The translations under genes and the position numbers were made by a program. A stretch of DNA of 64,000 nucleotides from Paramacrobiotus metropolitanus (lineage: Eukaryota; Tardigrada; Eutardigrada; Parachela; Macrobiotidae), in contig NW_026570294.1 in the NCBI RefSeq assembly GCF_019649055.1, positions 434,001-498,000 on the forward strand. The letters run 5' to 3'. The notes beneath the pieces were generated by a model. It was given only the letters and a program-made list of their open reading frames with translations. It was not told the DNA's origin and searched no databases. The stretch's first letter is position 1, and each line of letters starts with the position of its first letter. Shown here piece by piece: positions 33,871-45,626 of the stretch.

Positions 33871-35142
33871 AGAATGCTGCATGGTACTCGGTTACGTCTG
33901 TTTTTCTAGCAAGTTCGGTCCCTCTGTATACTACAGTGTGTCTTTGTCCTTTGTACTCGTAATTATAAATGGTCCCAGTGAAAGTATTTATACGCGAGCA
34001 CAATCTGATTTTTGTACATTTGCACCGCGACCAATGCAGGAGCGACAATGTACTCTATACCACCTAGTGCAGAAACTTGTCCTGGTCGTAGTATATGTAC
34101 ATAAATAAAGCAAACAAGATCACGCATTGGCAAGAACAAAATTAAACAAAACAAAATTCACAAACAAATTCAACTTTGTGCCGCTTTGTCTGCCAATGAT
34201 ATTGTAGTAAAATTTTGCATATAAAATAATTTTATATTATCCATAATAAAGTAGAAGTACATGCACTCGTACGGCTTTCTGGAAGTGACTCTTCGAATCG
34301 TACATAACGTTTGCGAGAATGCGAATCCGCACATAAACCGAATTAGCAAATACGGAATTCAATCAACTCAATTAACGATAGCCGAAGCGTGTCATTTGGT
34401 TTAAGCATAATCGTATTTTAAAAAAATAAAATAAAACTTCTAACGTTAAATACTCAATCTTTTGCTATGAGCCTACAATGAAATTACCGCGACGTTGACG
34501 TGCCGCTGCTAAACAATAAAAACTATACTGTCGAAAAGGAAGTGAAGGCCGTAATAGTGAATTGCCACCTATGTATATGGTCATGATGATGTGTTGTCGC
34601 ACTTCAAGAATTTTCGCGGTTATGTACAGGCTGCTAAATAAAAGTAGTTCTTTTAAATTTTATTGCTACCCACTTACTAAATAAACCCGGCATAAAGTAC
34701 TTACTATGCATACCACATTATAAGTTGTCACTGCTTACTCACATTTTCTACCATTTAATGATTACTACCCGTACGGTGACGGTGGTTGCTAACCACATCA
34801 TTGCACGAGCGCGATAGCTAATACTACTGGGTAATGGTATTGGATTTGTGGAATTGGAAAAGTGTTGCGTGACGATCTTCGTGGCGTCAGACAAATTTAT
34901 GCTCTTGACGAAGGCTTAACTGCAGCATCTCGCGCTTCGCGCTCGATGCAAATTAGAGTAGTGTTTCTGGTCATTGATGTATACCTGGGCAACGACTTTC
35001 TTCTCATTTAATTGAACTATTCATTATTCTTGTTTTCATTTTTATCAGTGAAGCAAAGTGCGTAACTGCGGCTTATTTAGGTAGGTACTACTCGGTTAGA
35101 TAATTTTATTTCGAACGTAAATTTATGTGAGTACTTAACCAA
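33871..35142. other. 3' flank of the TMEM151 exon and intergenic DNA
   Basis: Weakly similar at its start to the sequence after the stop of TMEM151 copy 1 (about 19,370-19,470). No further gene or recognisable element. Confidence 0.4.
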
Positions 35143-36760
35143 TGCCGTTCCACATTAGCACAGAATGCATGAACGTCCCTTTTTTAGCTAAACAAGGAAT
35201 CATAATTTATTCTGTGCTAATGTGGAGCGGCACTGGTTCGGCTCACATCTTGTCCATACGTACATTAACAGGTGTGAGTGAAATATGAGGAAGCCCGCCC
35301 AGGAAGAGCATCCGTAATCCGTATACCGTAGCAAGTATTATGGTGTGGATGCCGTGCAATAAATTGTAACTGCGACTGGCAGTTTGGTATGCACCGACTT
35401 GTGATTTACGAGTCCAAGTAGGAAGTGTAAATCAATGCGCACCATACCCTTAATCCTGATAGTTGCATGATCAGTTTTTTCCATTTTCGACATTTCAACA
35501 GGCAACGTCGCTGTGATCCGGACACTGTTTCAACGTTACTAACAATGCTGTTGTTCAGAGAAAATTCAATGTGGGAATGTTAACACTGCTGCTATTAAAA
35601 TGGCAGAAGGAAGTGAAAATGTGTTTCCTGGAATTCGCTTTACTCGCACTCTGTGGCCGATGGGCTCTACTCGTGTCAAATTTTCGGGAGAGCTCGTTTT
35701 GGCAGCTGATAAAAATGAGTCGCTCTGCAATTGCCAGTCCATCATTTAAACAGATATTACGAAAGCCATCGCCCACTCGTAGATTTTGCGGCAGAAATAA
35801 GCTCTCCCACCTGACTTTGAACGTTTGTAATGATACTCCATCATAATATTTAATGGCAGTTTCCTGTTGAATTGCGTACGATGTATTTTCGTCAGTAATA
35901 CTGCAATCGGATTTCGGTCTTTCGAACGCTTCGGCACCGTCCACGATCAAGCCCGAACATAACTCGTCTTTTTGGAAAGAGTATCTCTGGAGAAGTATTT
36001 CTCAGCCTAAATTATGGCATTAAGCAGCCTTAGCCGAAATCCGTTTCCAAAGGTAGTCTTCCGAAAAAGACGACAAGCGATGCCTTATGGCTCAACATTT
36101 TTGCTGCCTTGCTTGCTCTGCATATCTGCAGACTGCAGTGGAAGTCCCATGTCAATAATTCGGCGCTGGTATTTCCTGCCAGGAATAGCCCCGTTTGGGG
36201 AAATCCAGTGATGCAGAACGGAATACCACTTGGTGCCCCACCGCTGCCCTACTGGCCTCTACATGCTATGCAACATCGCGACAGGCAGGAAAGGGGGAAT
36301 CCGTCCCCGCCTTTACTGCCTGGCGATAAAGAAGAACATGTTTGCGTGCGTTTGCATCAGATTGCCTAAAAGGTTAGAGCTAAGGTCATGAAAGATCACC
36401 ACAAACTACTGCACAATCCACGATGGACTGCATAAAGTTTGTACATTTTGTATACTATATTACAGTATAATAGTACGTATCTTGATAGCTTTAAAAATCG
36501 TTTGTGCGGCTATCAGTAAAACAGTATACCGTGAAATAATTATGCTTTTGCTGATATTTTTACGCGCTAGTCAAAATGTGTGTTTTCGATTTTCCCAAGA
36601 TATATTTGTTTAATGTTAGTCGATCGTTCTTTATTCGTTGGTTTCACAAAGTACGAGTACTTGTAGGCTTTAATCGTCTTCGTCGTAAGTAATAACTAAT
36701 AAGTGCACAGAAAAGTATTTTGTAGGAACGTTTCGTAAATATACCTATTCTGCTTTACGT
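35143..36760. repeat. dispersed repeat, copy C (best preserved)
   Basis: Begins with a 90-bp hairpin: arms 35,143-35,164 and 35,211-35,232 match over 22 bp with one mismatch. It then follows copies A and B in order, including ggtgtggatgccgtgcaata (about 35,342), the gggagagctcg block (35,686), atactgcaatcgg (35,898) and an attcgttggttt block near 36,640 that pairs with copy A near 12,470. No conserved ORF. It ends about 270 bases before the first visible exon of FRAS1 copy 2. Confidence 0.65.
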
Positions 36761-39700
36761 TAGAATAATAGGCATCTGTTTGGCATTTTGCCTAATATTA
36801 TCAGAAAGAATCGCTAAAGATGCCACGGCCCTTGTCTCTTGCGCATAGTACGCAGCTTACCGTTAGAAGCATGTTGAATTTCCGAAGATTAATTTTTACA
36901 TCGCCATGTACAACGGTGTATAATACAGGCACATGTACAGTGGTTTTATAAAAAATATGCATTCTACGAGTGCAGTACAGTACGAGTATTGCGCAGACTG
37001 TGCAGTAAATAAAATGAATGTTTGTGTAGCGGCAAATCTGTACCATCATTGAGGACAACATGTACGAAGCGGACGAACAGTTCTACGTAGTCCTCGGCAG
37101 TCCGCAGCATTCCCGCATCGGCCCGCGGGATAAAGTGGTCGTTACGCTGACCAATCACGAAGACTGTAAGCATCGTCAAATTCCAAGAAAATATATTCGC
37201 AGTTACGATATAGACTAACAAGTGAATCATATCTCACGTTGATGCTACCGATTTCATATTCATACGGAAACTTATGGACCTTAAAATTTTTTTTTTTGAA
37301 AATAAAATATTCTTTTTCAATTGTGACCTTTCGATGAGAAGAGCTGACTGTTTTTGTGTAACTAAATAAATCGTACGCTAAGTTTAGATGGATCTGATGG
37401 CAACGACGGGAATAAGTGTGAGCAGGCGTGAAAACCGGCACGGTTTTGAGGTCAAGGTTTTTGCAGGTCCGAAGGTGTATTTCGAGCAGACCAACTACGA
37501 AGTGGAAGAGCCGCAGCGTGCCGGCAGTATGTCCACCGTGCTGCTGACGGTTCTGCGCAGCGGTGACGCGAGCCGGCGGTCGGAAGTGCGGGTGACCACG
37601 CGCGACGGCACGGCTATCGCCGGACGCGACTATCACTCCAAGAGCACCATGCTCGTATTCCGACCAGGTACGGTGTTATCCCCAATAGCAGGTTAATTTC
37701 CGTTAACCTCATACATAATTCCAGTGTCTAGTAACGAAAATTACGAAAACATGTATGAAAAAAGATATAGCCATTACATTTTTAAAATTTTAAAGCGATG
37801 ATTTTTGAGTTCCTCATCTCTTTGTGCAGGTGAGACGACGAAGTGCTTCGCCGTGGAGATCCTGTACGACAATGAGCGCGAGGTGACAGAGACGTTCACA
37901 GTGCATTTGGGCCCGGACCAGCCGGTGAACGCGGAGATTTCGCAGCCGTCCATCGCCACCGTCTGCATTACGGACCGGCCGCCCGAACCCATGCCCATTC
38001 TTCCGTCCCCGCCCATCGTCATTTCCTTGACCTACTACGAAAACGTCCAGATCGGCATGAACCAACCGCCGCCGCCAGGATATCCGCTCATGTGTCTAAC
38101 GGTAAAAAATCTTTACCAGCCTTTTTCAACCAATAAATTAGCCAAAGCGTTGCCTTTGAAAAACCAATAAGAATTACTTTTATGTTTTTTTTTAAAACAT
38201 TCATAGGTCCTTACCTGTATATGTATCACAAATTAATGACATCTAATATTTTCATTATTTCCGATGTAAGTCATCTGTATATCAGAAACGAAGAAATACG
38301 TTTTAGTATTTAATTTGTTAATAATGTACGTTAGTCCGTATGGATTTTTTCCATGAAATTTATAAGGTTAAATAATCGCTTATATGTAACTGAAAAGCCT
38401 AACGACTAGTATTCCTAAACGTCAGACTTAAACATTAATATAATACAAATCAATTCATTATTAACTTAATTTTAATCCGGAAAGTGCCGAGTTAGAAAAG
38501 ATAAGCCGCGCTAGAGCCGGCAATACTTAAAATGGTTAAAAATATAAGCACTAATTTACGGCCGCTTTAGCCCTGTGATCCCCGCCACCCGCGCCCGCAG
38601 GTGACGCCCACCTGCCAGGACCGCGTGTCCTACCGCTGGGAGATGGCCACCGACACGGACCGCGACGGCAACCGCATCTACTCCACCATCGCCGACACCA
38701 CGCCCTTCACCTCGGCCCAGACGCCCGTCCTCGACTCCATCTACTTCGCGCCCAACTGCATCCTGCGCTGCGCCGTCGACCAGGGCGGCGGCCAGATGGC
38801 CTACAGCTCGGAGGTGACCATCAGCCGCGAGGGCGCCTGCGCCAACCCCCACCCCGGAAACGAAAGGTCACCAGCGCTCCCTGTCCACCGACATCCAGTA
38901 CAACGAGCCGGGCAGTGCGCACTACGCCAACACCGTCCATATCACAGTGACCATCCCGCATCGGGATGGCATCCTCCCGGTCATCTCCGCCTTCCACATC
39001 CACAACCCAAAGCTGTTGTTGACGGACCAAGGGTACCGGCAGCAGCATGTGTGTTCCAACTTTGTTCCCAATCAGGACGGGAAGATTAAGGGCTTCCTGG
39101 ATGGGAGTGGCGGGAACGCGGTGTTCCCCACGCAGGCCGGCATGCTGGACTCCACGATCCGCGGGAACATGACGGTATGTTACTATAAAGGTGGCTACAT
39201 AGCCACCGGGATGGCAGGGAGTTTTGATGGCAATGAGCAGCTAATGGCGAGCCTTTAAAGAAAGTACATTTTAATCATATCATAAAAGCATTGAAGTGGC
39301 ATAGGCGAAGTATAACAAATGTTCTGAGCGTTATTGAACAATAGGGTGCGTAAGCCGACACTGTACTTATAAGGATGTGACAGTCGTTAGTTGGCGCTTA
39401 TTTTGCGCCAAGTCTAATCGAATGGTACAATATTAACGGATAAAGCCGGCCATTATCTACTGGCAAATCACAGTTATACTTTCAACAGGTGCAGTTGTAC
39501 ACCCATCTCAACATGGAGACCTGCACATGGAAATTCGACGCCAACTACGACATGACGACCCTGGTGGACCGCTGCGGCGGCACCGTCAACACCAACGCCA
39601 ACGCCCGCAGCAACCAGTTCGGCCAGCGCGCCGTCACCGTTACCGTACCGCTCTACGTCTCCTACATCTACGCCGTGCCCCCGAACAACTGGGGCTCCAT

Positions 39701-40852
39701 CGACCACCGCACCACGTTAGAGATCAGCTTTAACTACGACACGGCGCTGAGCAACGACCGTGTGCGCACCACCAACGACAACGTCGACGCCAAGATCAAC
39801 GTGGTGCGCGTACGTTTAACCGACGCCGGGAACCTGTGCATCACCATCAAGACGCAGACCAAGTTCCGCGGGACCTTCGTCCTGTCGCATCCCCGCCTCC
39901 CGGGGCAGCAGTCTTACTTGATCCCGCCGAGCAATCTCCCGGTGAAGTTCAATTTAATGTTGGAATGGCAGCAGGAGACGTATGATTATCCCATGCAGAC
40001 GTGGCAGGCGACGAGTGACCTTTCGTTGCGGGATTACACCGGGGATTACACGCTGGAGATGATCCCGTGTATGGCCACCCGGCCGGAGTTCTCGGTGGAT
40101 CACCATAATTGTGAGCCGAGGAGTCCCAAGCAGTTTATCCTCCCAATTCAGTTCAACCAGGGCAACCGCCCGCCTCCGCTGGTTTACTCGCTCAACACGG
40201 ATTTCCAGTTGGCGCACGGGGATCAGATGTTCCAGGCGGATGCCAGTGCCGTCGTGGAGACGACACCGACGCATATTCCCGATGAAGCCTTCGGCTAAGG
40301 TGAGAACCTTTCGCAAAATCTATTTCTGAAATTACAGGATTATTACAAAATTTGTCACAGGAAGTATTTGCGCGCACATTTTTTTTTAACATTTTTGATT
40401 TAGAAAAAAAATGGAATCAATGTTTTAGTTCAAAATGTTAAGAATAAATTATTCTGCAGCAATAAAAGTTGGATAATAATAAAATTATTTTACCGTAATT
40501 GTTTTTGTTGGTTCATTAGGAGTAGAGTACAGTATTGCATTGTTGACCAGCTTTCGTAGTAAAACGGCTGCTGTGTAATTTAGGTTTCAACATCTGCCTC
40601 TTAAAAGAAACCGCATGCATAATAGTAAAATGAACAACGAAATCACATTCATTACATTTTCTTCATTTAATTTTTCCACTCCGTCCATTGTCCCAAGGAT
40701 AGATGAAGCATTTCTGTGACGATACAGTTTTTCCTAAGCTATGTATAATTTTCTACAATGCCTAAATCTAATAATACGTATTAAAATTCAGATTTTGTCT
40801 ATTGTTTTGACAAATCATTATGCTTTTGCCAAATCATTAAAGTATTTCGCTA

Positions 40853-41036
40853 CAAACCGGTGAAATCCGGAGCCTCGAGTATTTAAAGCAGAATATTTCT
40901 TTGGCGATTCAACGGGGTAACGCCGCTTCTGTAAATGGTACTGTTGAAAATGTTGTTTTGTTTAATCGTAAATAGACCTTGATATCGAGCCTTATACTGT
41001 TATCGAGCCATGGAAATAAAGTACATTGTCATTAAA
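40853..41036 (+). pseudogene. C-terminal tail of an RLE-type retrotransposon inside a FRAS1 copy 2 intron
   Basis: The plus-strand frame reads TGEIRSLEYLKQ and SLAIQRGNAASVNGT before a stop near 40,974, matching the C-terminus of the 3610-4371 fragment (TGEIRAIEYLRQ, IQRGNAASVMGT). A short 3' tail with AATAAA (about 41,017) follows. Severe 5' truncation is typical of aborted target-primed reverse transcription. The equivalent intron of FRAS1 copy 1 lacks it. Confidence 0.65.
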
Positions 41037-41268
41037 GTATTTAATTTAACTCGCCAACAGCGCAAGCCAGCTGACCAGCTACACAGTAGTACAACATATA
41101 AATTACAAAGGAGGCCTGTACGGAATCGCTGCGAACGGCCTCCAGTTAAAATGACTCTGATTTAAACATCGTACAATAACTTGACCAAAATCGTTAGAGT
41201 TATTGGAGATCTTCCAACGCGTGATCATTAAACGGTACAGTATTATTCCAGATAGTACGGTACAGATA

Positions 41269-41520
41269 TAGTCAGCTTCGTTGGACGCCTAATTCGGGGA
41301 AAGACAGGAGAAAGCCGATCTACCGCCTTCTTGAAACAACGCATCAGTTTGGCGATAATGAAGGGAAACGCTGCCGCAGTTTTAGGCACTTTGCCGGGCA
41401 GAAGTAAATTTGGGGAAGGGAATGATTTTGGTTGTTTTTGGAACTTGTAACCGTAGTGTGTAATCATTGCTGTTGTACACAAAGGAAACCAATTAAAATA
41501 AACTAGTATTATTCCCATCG
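41269..41520 (+). mobile_element. 3' end of an RLE-type retrotransposon, inverted relative to the 13.4-kb copy
   Basis: This is an inverted, closely similar copy of about 13,270-13,515, covering the last codons (LLETTHQ / FLKQRISL-type end, depending on frame) and the 3' untranslated tail. It sits in the intron between the 811-base and 209-base exons of FRAS1 copy 2 and ends against the acceptor region. Absent from the matching intron of copy 1, so it inserted after the duplication. Confidence 0.7.
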
Positions 41521-42754
41521 ATATGCTTCCAGGTGAAACGATCCACGGCTGCGTAATGTGGAGCCCGGTGCAGGATCTGAAGGACGCCTACAAACTGGAG
41601 ATTCAACGGCTGTACAGATATGTCTGCTGCGGCAAGAGCGGCTACACGCCGGTGTACGATCCCCGCATTACCCTGCAGGGTGAACCGCAGTACGGCTGCA
41701 TGCAGCCCAGTCGCAATCTCCGGCATCGATATCTGCTACTGGTAAGATAAACTTGATGAGTTTTATCAACAAGTTTTTCTCTTGTTTCAGCCGGTATTAC
41801 AGCACATTTTTTGTAATAAACCGTACAGCAAATTGATCAGTAATCCGATTTTTGCAGGATCGTAATGACCCCAGCCATGTTGACCGGCAAGTACAGGGCA
41901 TCGAGTTCCAACTTCCAAGCCGATTTCATCGACAAACATCCCAAACTCAAGAGCCTAAAACGGCGCTCCGGCACCGACGGTTTTGTCTTCAAAACCGACC
42001 CGCTTTATGAGTTACTTGGTAGCCCCTATCCGAGTATTAAGCGAAACGATTTTACAGAATTAAAAATCTGACAACTTTGTCAATAAATACTTAAAATGAT
42101 TATAAAATTATTTATTGAAACTGTTTTAAGCATAAATACAGTATGCACAAGTGCAGATACTTGTATGATATAATAACTAAGTAAGTCTGCTATTGAATTG
42201 TCGCATATTTATCCAATAATAAGTTTTAGCGGAATGTAAGCAATATATTCAAGAAATTTAGAAACAAAGGAATTTGAGAATCCCAAGAAAATCTAAGAAA
42301 CGTTTCCGTGCTGTAGTTGAGACCCGGTCGGCAGTGGTACCTCCAAGTCCTCTACGTCATCACCACCGCCGACGACGGCAGTCGTATCCGGCGTTCGGCC
42401 ATCATCCCGGCCAAGTACCGCAACGGGACCAACATGCGCCACGTCGAACTGAAATCCTCCGACTTTTCCGGCGTCGATTTCCCCGGCGGCACCGCGGCCG
42501 GCCAGGTCTCCTCCCTGACCACCATCATCGGGGCCTCCGTCGGCGTCCTCTCCCTCCTGCTGGTGGCGGCCTCCATCACGGCCTGCGTCGTCGTAAAAAA
42601 GCATCGGTCGCGGATGCACTCAGGCTGGTCCGGCAGCCGGACGGGCGGCTACCGCCCGGGGTACCAGATGGCAGCGCGCGGCGGACCCCCGGCCGCCCGC
42701 GTGCGCAGTGTCCCGCGTAACGTAACTAGACAATCAATGCGAGGGCACGCATAA

Positions 42755-45626
42755 ACGGAGATCAGTTTGGAACAGGGAAAACAGCCAGTGCGCACAATAT
42801 GTTTTAAAACCGAGCCATCAACTTCTTTTTGTCGTACATTGTACATATATGAAAAATTGCTTACACAAATTAAAGTGAATCGTTTCTACTGAAAATGTGA
42901 ACTGTACCATTGATGGCATAGTTTACACATAACTTTTGTGGAGATACCTCCAGAATCGGTGAACAACGATTACCAAGTGAGCAGCACAGATAATACATAT
43001 GTAATTTAGAACAAGTAAACTGGCCCGTAAAGATTGTTCAGTAACGTTATACCGTATGGCGCGGAGCGGCAGCGTACTGTAGCAAAGCCAAGCCAAGAAA
43101 TTTGTTCCAGCCGGTATTACAGCCCATTTGTTGTAATAAACCGTACAGCAAATTGATTAGTCATCTAATTTCTCTAATCATGACTATGACTATGCACTAT
43201 TCATGACTATTCATGAATTATTTATTTTCCTGCATAGTCAGAATGGCAAAGCCAGACAACTATTCAGGATGGTTGTCTGCGGTGAGTATTATCACTATTA
43301 TGGATTGTTGACCTTTTGCCTCTAGAGTTTTTTCGGTTTCTGTCTCGGATGCCAAGTCTCTGCTTATATTACTAAAATCGACAAATTTTAATAAGCTATT
43401 GGAGCCAAAAAAGTGACCGAAGTGATTCGTCCATTTGGCTAGTGCAACGAAAGAAACGCAGGGGCGAAGCCAAAGCATTTTCTTGTTAAAATTTATCTGG
43501 GGCAACAGACCAGCCCGTGTTAGCCTACGGCACTTTGGTAACAAGCTTTTGAGTGACCACTGAGGCTAGCACAATCTCGCTGGCGTAAGGTCAAGAATCT
43601 GGGGATATCGCCCACACTGAGTAAATTCTGTTGCAATTTGAATCAGAAAAATCGATTGAGTAGAAGCTGAGATCATCCGTAGGTAGCAAAGAGTAGAAAC
43701 CGAAGTCCTGCAAGGGATGTATAGTAGTCATATAACCAGTTTACGGAGGACCACATCCGCAATAAATTTCCGGGCGTATACGTGGTTTGAAGCGTAAATT
43801 TTCGAAACCCTTAGAACCGAAGGAATCGAAGACGCCTAAGCGCGGACACCGAGATCACTTTCGCGATTTTTGTAGCGTAACGTTGGAAACTCGGGATTGT
43901 AATGACTGTCTGGTCAATTTTCATTTGAATTTATATTATACAGTTGTCACTATTATTTCGTTATTCAAATGAGACGCTGCTAGTTGCGGACCGATTTATT
44001 AAGAAAACCACATTATTCTCTGGGAAATGTGATATAATTTTCACCCTTTCACGAATTTTTTGGATTCTTATTGAATGTACTATACTCTTTTACGTTAAGG
44101 AAGTGATGAATTGGAACGAGGCCTCAAGTCTTGGTCTCGTTAGTGTGCCCGTGTGTTTGTTTATGTTATACAAAAGCAAGTTCCAAAGCCAAGAGATGTA
44201 TGTATAAACCCATGGCAACAATTTGTTTTTTGGAGTATCTGCTCCACCAGTGAGGCGCTTCGGGTTAGCAATAGCGCAACATTATCCGCGTCGTTGTGAC
44301 GATTCCGGCGCACTTGACCGCGTCAAAATCGGTCTACCCGTTCGCCCAAACATAATTTTCTTATAGCAAAGGCCCTCACGGTTGTTACGGATGCAGCTAG
44401 CATCTATAGATTTATAAATCGCTACGTTTTTATTCCAAAACAATTAACTTTAATTCCAGATTCAACTTAAAAAGCAATTAATATTTTTAAAAAATAGTTT
44501 CAGACATGTAGGGTGGCCATAAGTGGTTTTGAAACAAGTTAGAACGATATAAAATTCAGAAAAAAATTTTGAAATTTAGTACTGTGACACTGTAGTATCT
44601 TTTAAAAAGTAAGTACTAGAAAGGTCAACATTAACAGTAAATTTGTTTTTAGTTGCGTTAGCAGTTGAAGGTACTTAGCAACGCAAAAGTTAATAATAAT
44701 TAGACAGATACTTGAAGCTAGTATGCGTGTTTATGAGCATCAAAAGCACGCGATAAATTTTAATAAATCGGGAAGGCATCACAACTACAAGCTAATTGGA
44801 AATGTTAATGGAAATACCTTCAAAATTTGGAATGTCTACAATTTAAAACATTCCAAGCAATTTAAACATATTTTCACAGCTGGCCCCGCGCAGCGGGGCC
44901 AATACCTCTGTAGTTTGGCATTTCAACGTTTGAAAAAAATGGTAAAAATAAAATTTGATAAATGATACCTCTATAACTATGACCACTTGAACCCTAAATG
45001 TAGCATTTCCACTTTTTTCATAATAGGAAGTGCAGTATTTTCACAAAAAATTTCGGCATGTTTAGGCATTCCAAATTTCTTGATTATATTTCCATACCTA
45101 AAACGCAACTGGTTGCGCGCTAGCGCGACTGCCAAAAGTGATTTTGAAAAAGTTTTGAAAAGCGTGGGATTTAAAAAAACTTTTTGTGCAATTCTAGAAC
45201 GTTCGAGGTCAATAATGATTCTATTTGGCTGTTTTTTGTAGTTCATAAATTTTCGAACCCTTTGATTTATTTCCAAAGCTGACCCCGTCCAGGGATCCAA
45301 TAATTCTATAATTTGCTCTACCTAAATTTACGAAATTTTTCCACAAAATAGGCGAAAAATCTAATTTCCATACCTAAAACTCCACTGGGAGCGCGCTAGC
45401 GCGACCAAACACTTATACATAATAATTAAAAGTAGGGGTAGAATACAGACGCCCTGGCAACCTTTAGGTCACGACTTAATCTCAGTAATGGTTATGGTAG
45501 TCGGTAGGGTGATTGATTTTACTTGTCTCGTAGTGATTATTGGAAATAATCAGTGAACTTTTACTGCAGTTAATTATTAAGTTATATTGGCTTTACTTCT
45601 TGTGATATTAATTGTTTTATGATAAA
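42755..45626. other. intergenic after FRAS1 copy 2
   Basis: Non-coding. Holds the displaced intron repeat at 43,102-43,160 and two related motifs about 275 bases apart (ccatacctaaaac...gcgcgctagcgcgac at 45,092 and 45,368). No gene is supported. Confidence 0.35.
43102..43160 (+). repeat. displaced copy of a FRAS1 copy 2 intron segment
   Basis: About 59 bases (core ccggtattacagc and gtaataaaccgtacagcaaa) repeat the intron at 41,782-41,840 with few differences, exactly 1,320 bases away in direct orientation. It lies just beyond the replaced C-terminus of FRAS1 copy 2, pointing to a local rearrangement there. Confidence 0.75.

Larger units (their letters stand above)
37030..42754 (+). pseudogene. 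FRAS1: second FRAS1-like copy, 5'-truncated and multiply broken
   Basis: Exons 37,030-37,165, 37,467-37,667 and 37,830-38,101 encode Calx-beta sequence (IIEDNMYEADEQFYVVLG; VRVTTRDGTAIAGRDY). They are followed by 38,601-39,174, 39,489-40,299, 41,533-41,741, 41,858-42,011 and a terminal exon from 42,317. Lesions: exon 38,601-39,174 is 574 rather than 573 bases, and its frame shifts at an extra A near 38,863-38,868; TAA replaces a lysine codon at 40,296, just before the splice donor; a 7-base insertion near 41,915 shifts the next exon; the donor after it (gtacgt in copy 1) reads ttactt; and the last codons, including GTEV, are replaced from about 42,717. No 5' exons precede 37,030, where repeat C and the TMEM151 exon lie. 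Most differences from copy 1 are synonymous. Confidence 0.85.

Noticed and set aside
1-42754. The FRAS1 duplication as simple assembly duplication of one locus
   Set aside because: The copies differ at many sites, have different intron insertions and different 3' ends and lie 37-39 kb apart with distinct sequence between. Unmerged alleles cannot be fully excluded without reads.
43260-43544. 94-codon minus-strand frame after FRAS1 copy 2
   Set aside because: No domain, no splice signals, no similarity to anything else in the window.
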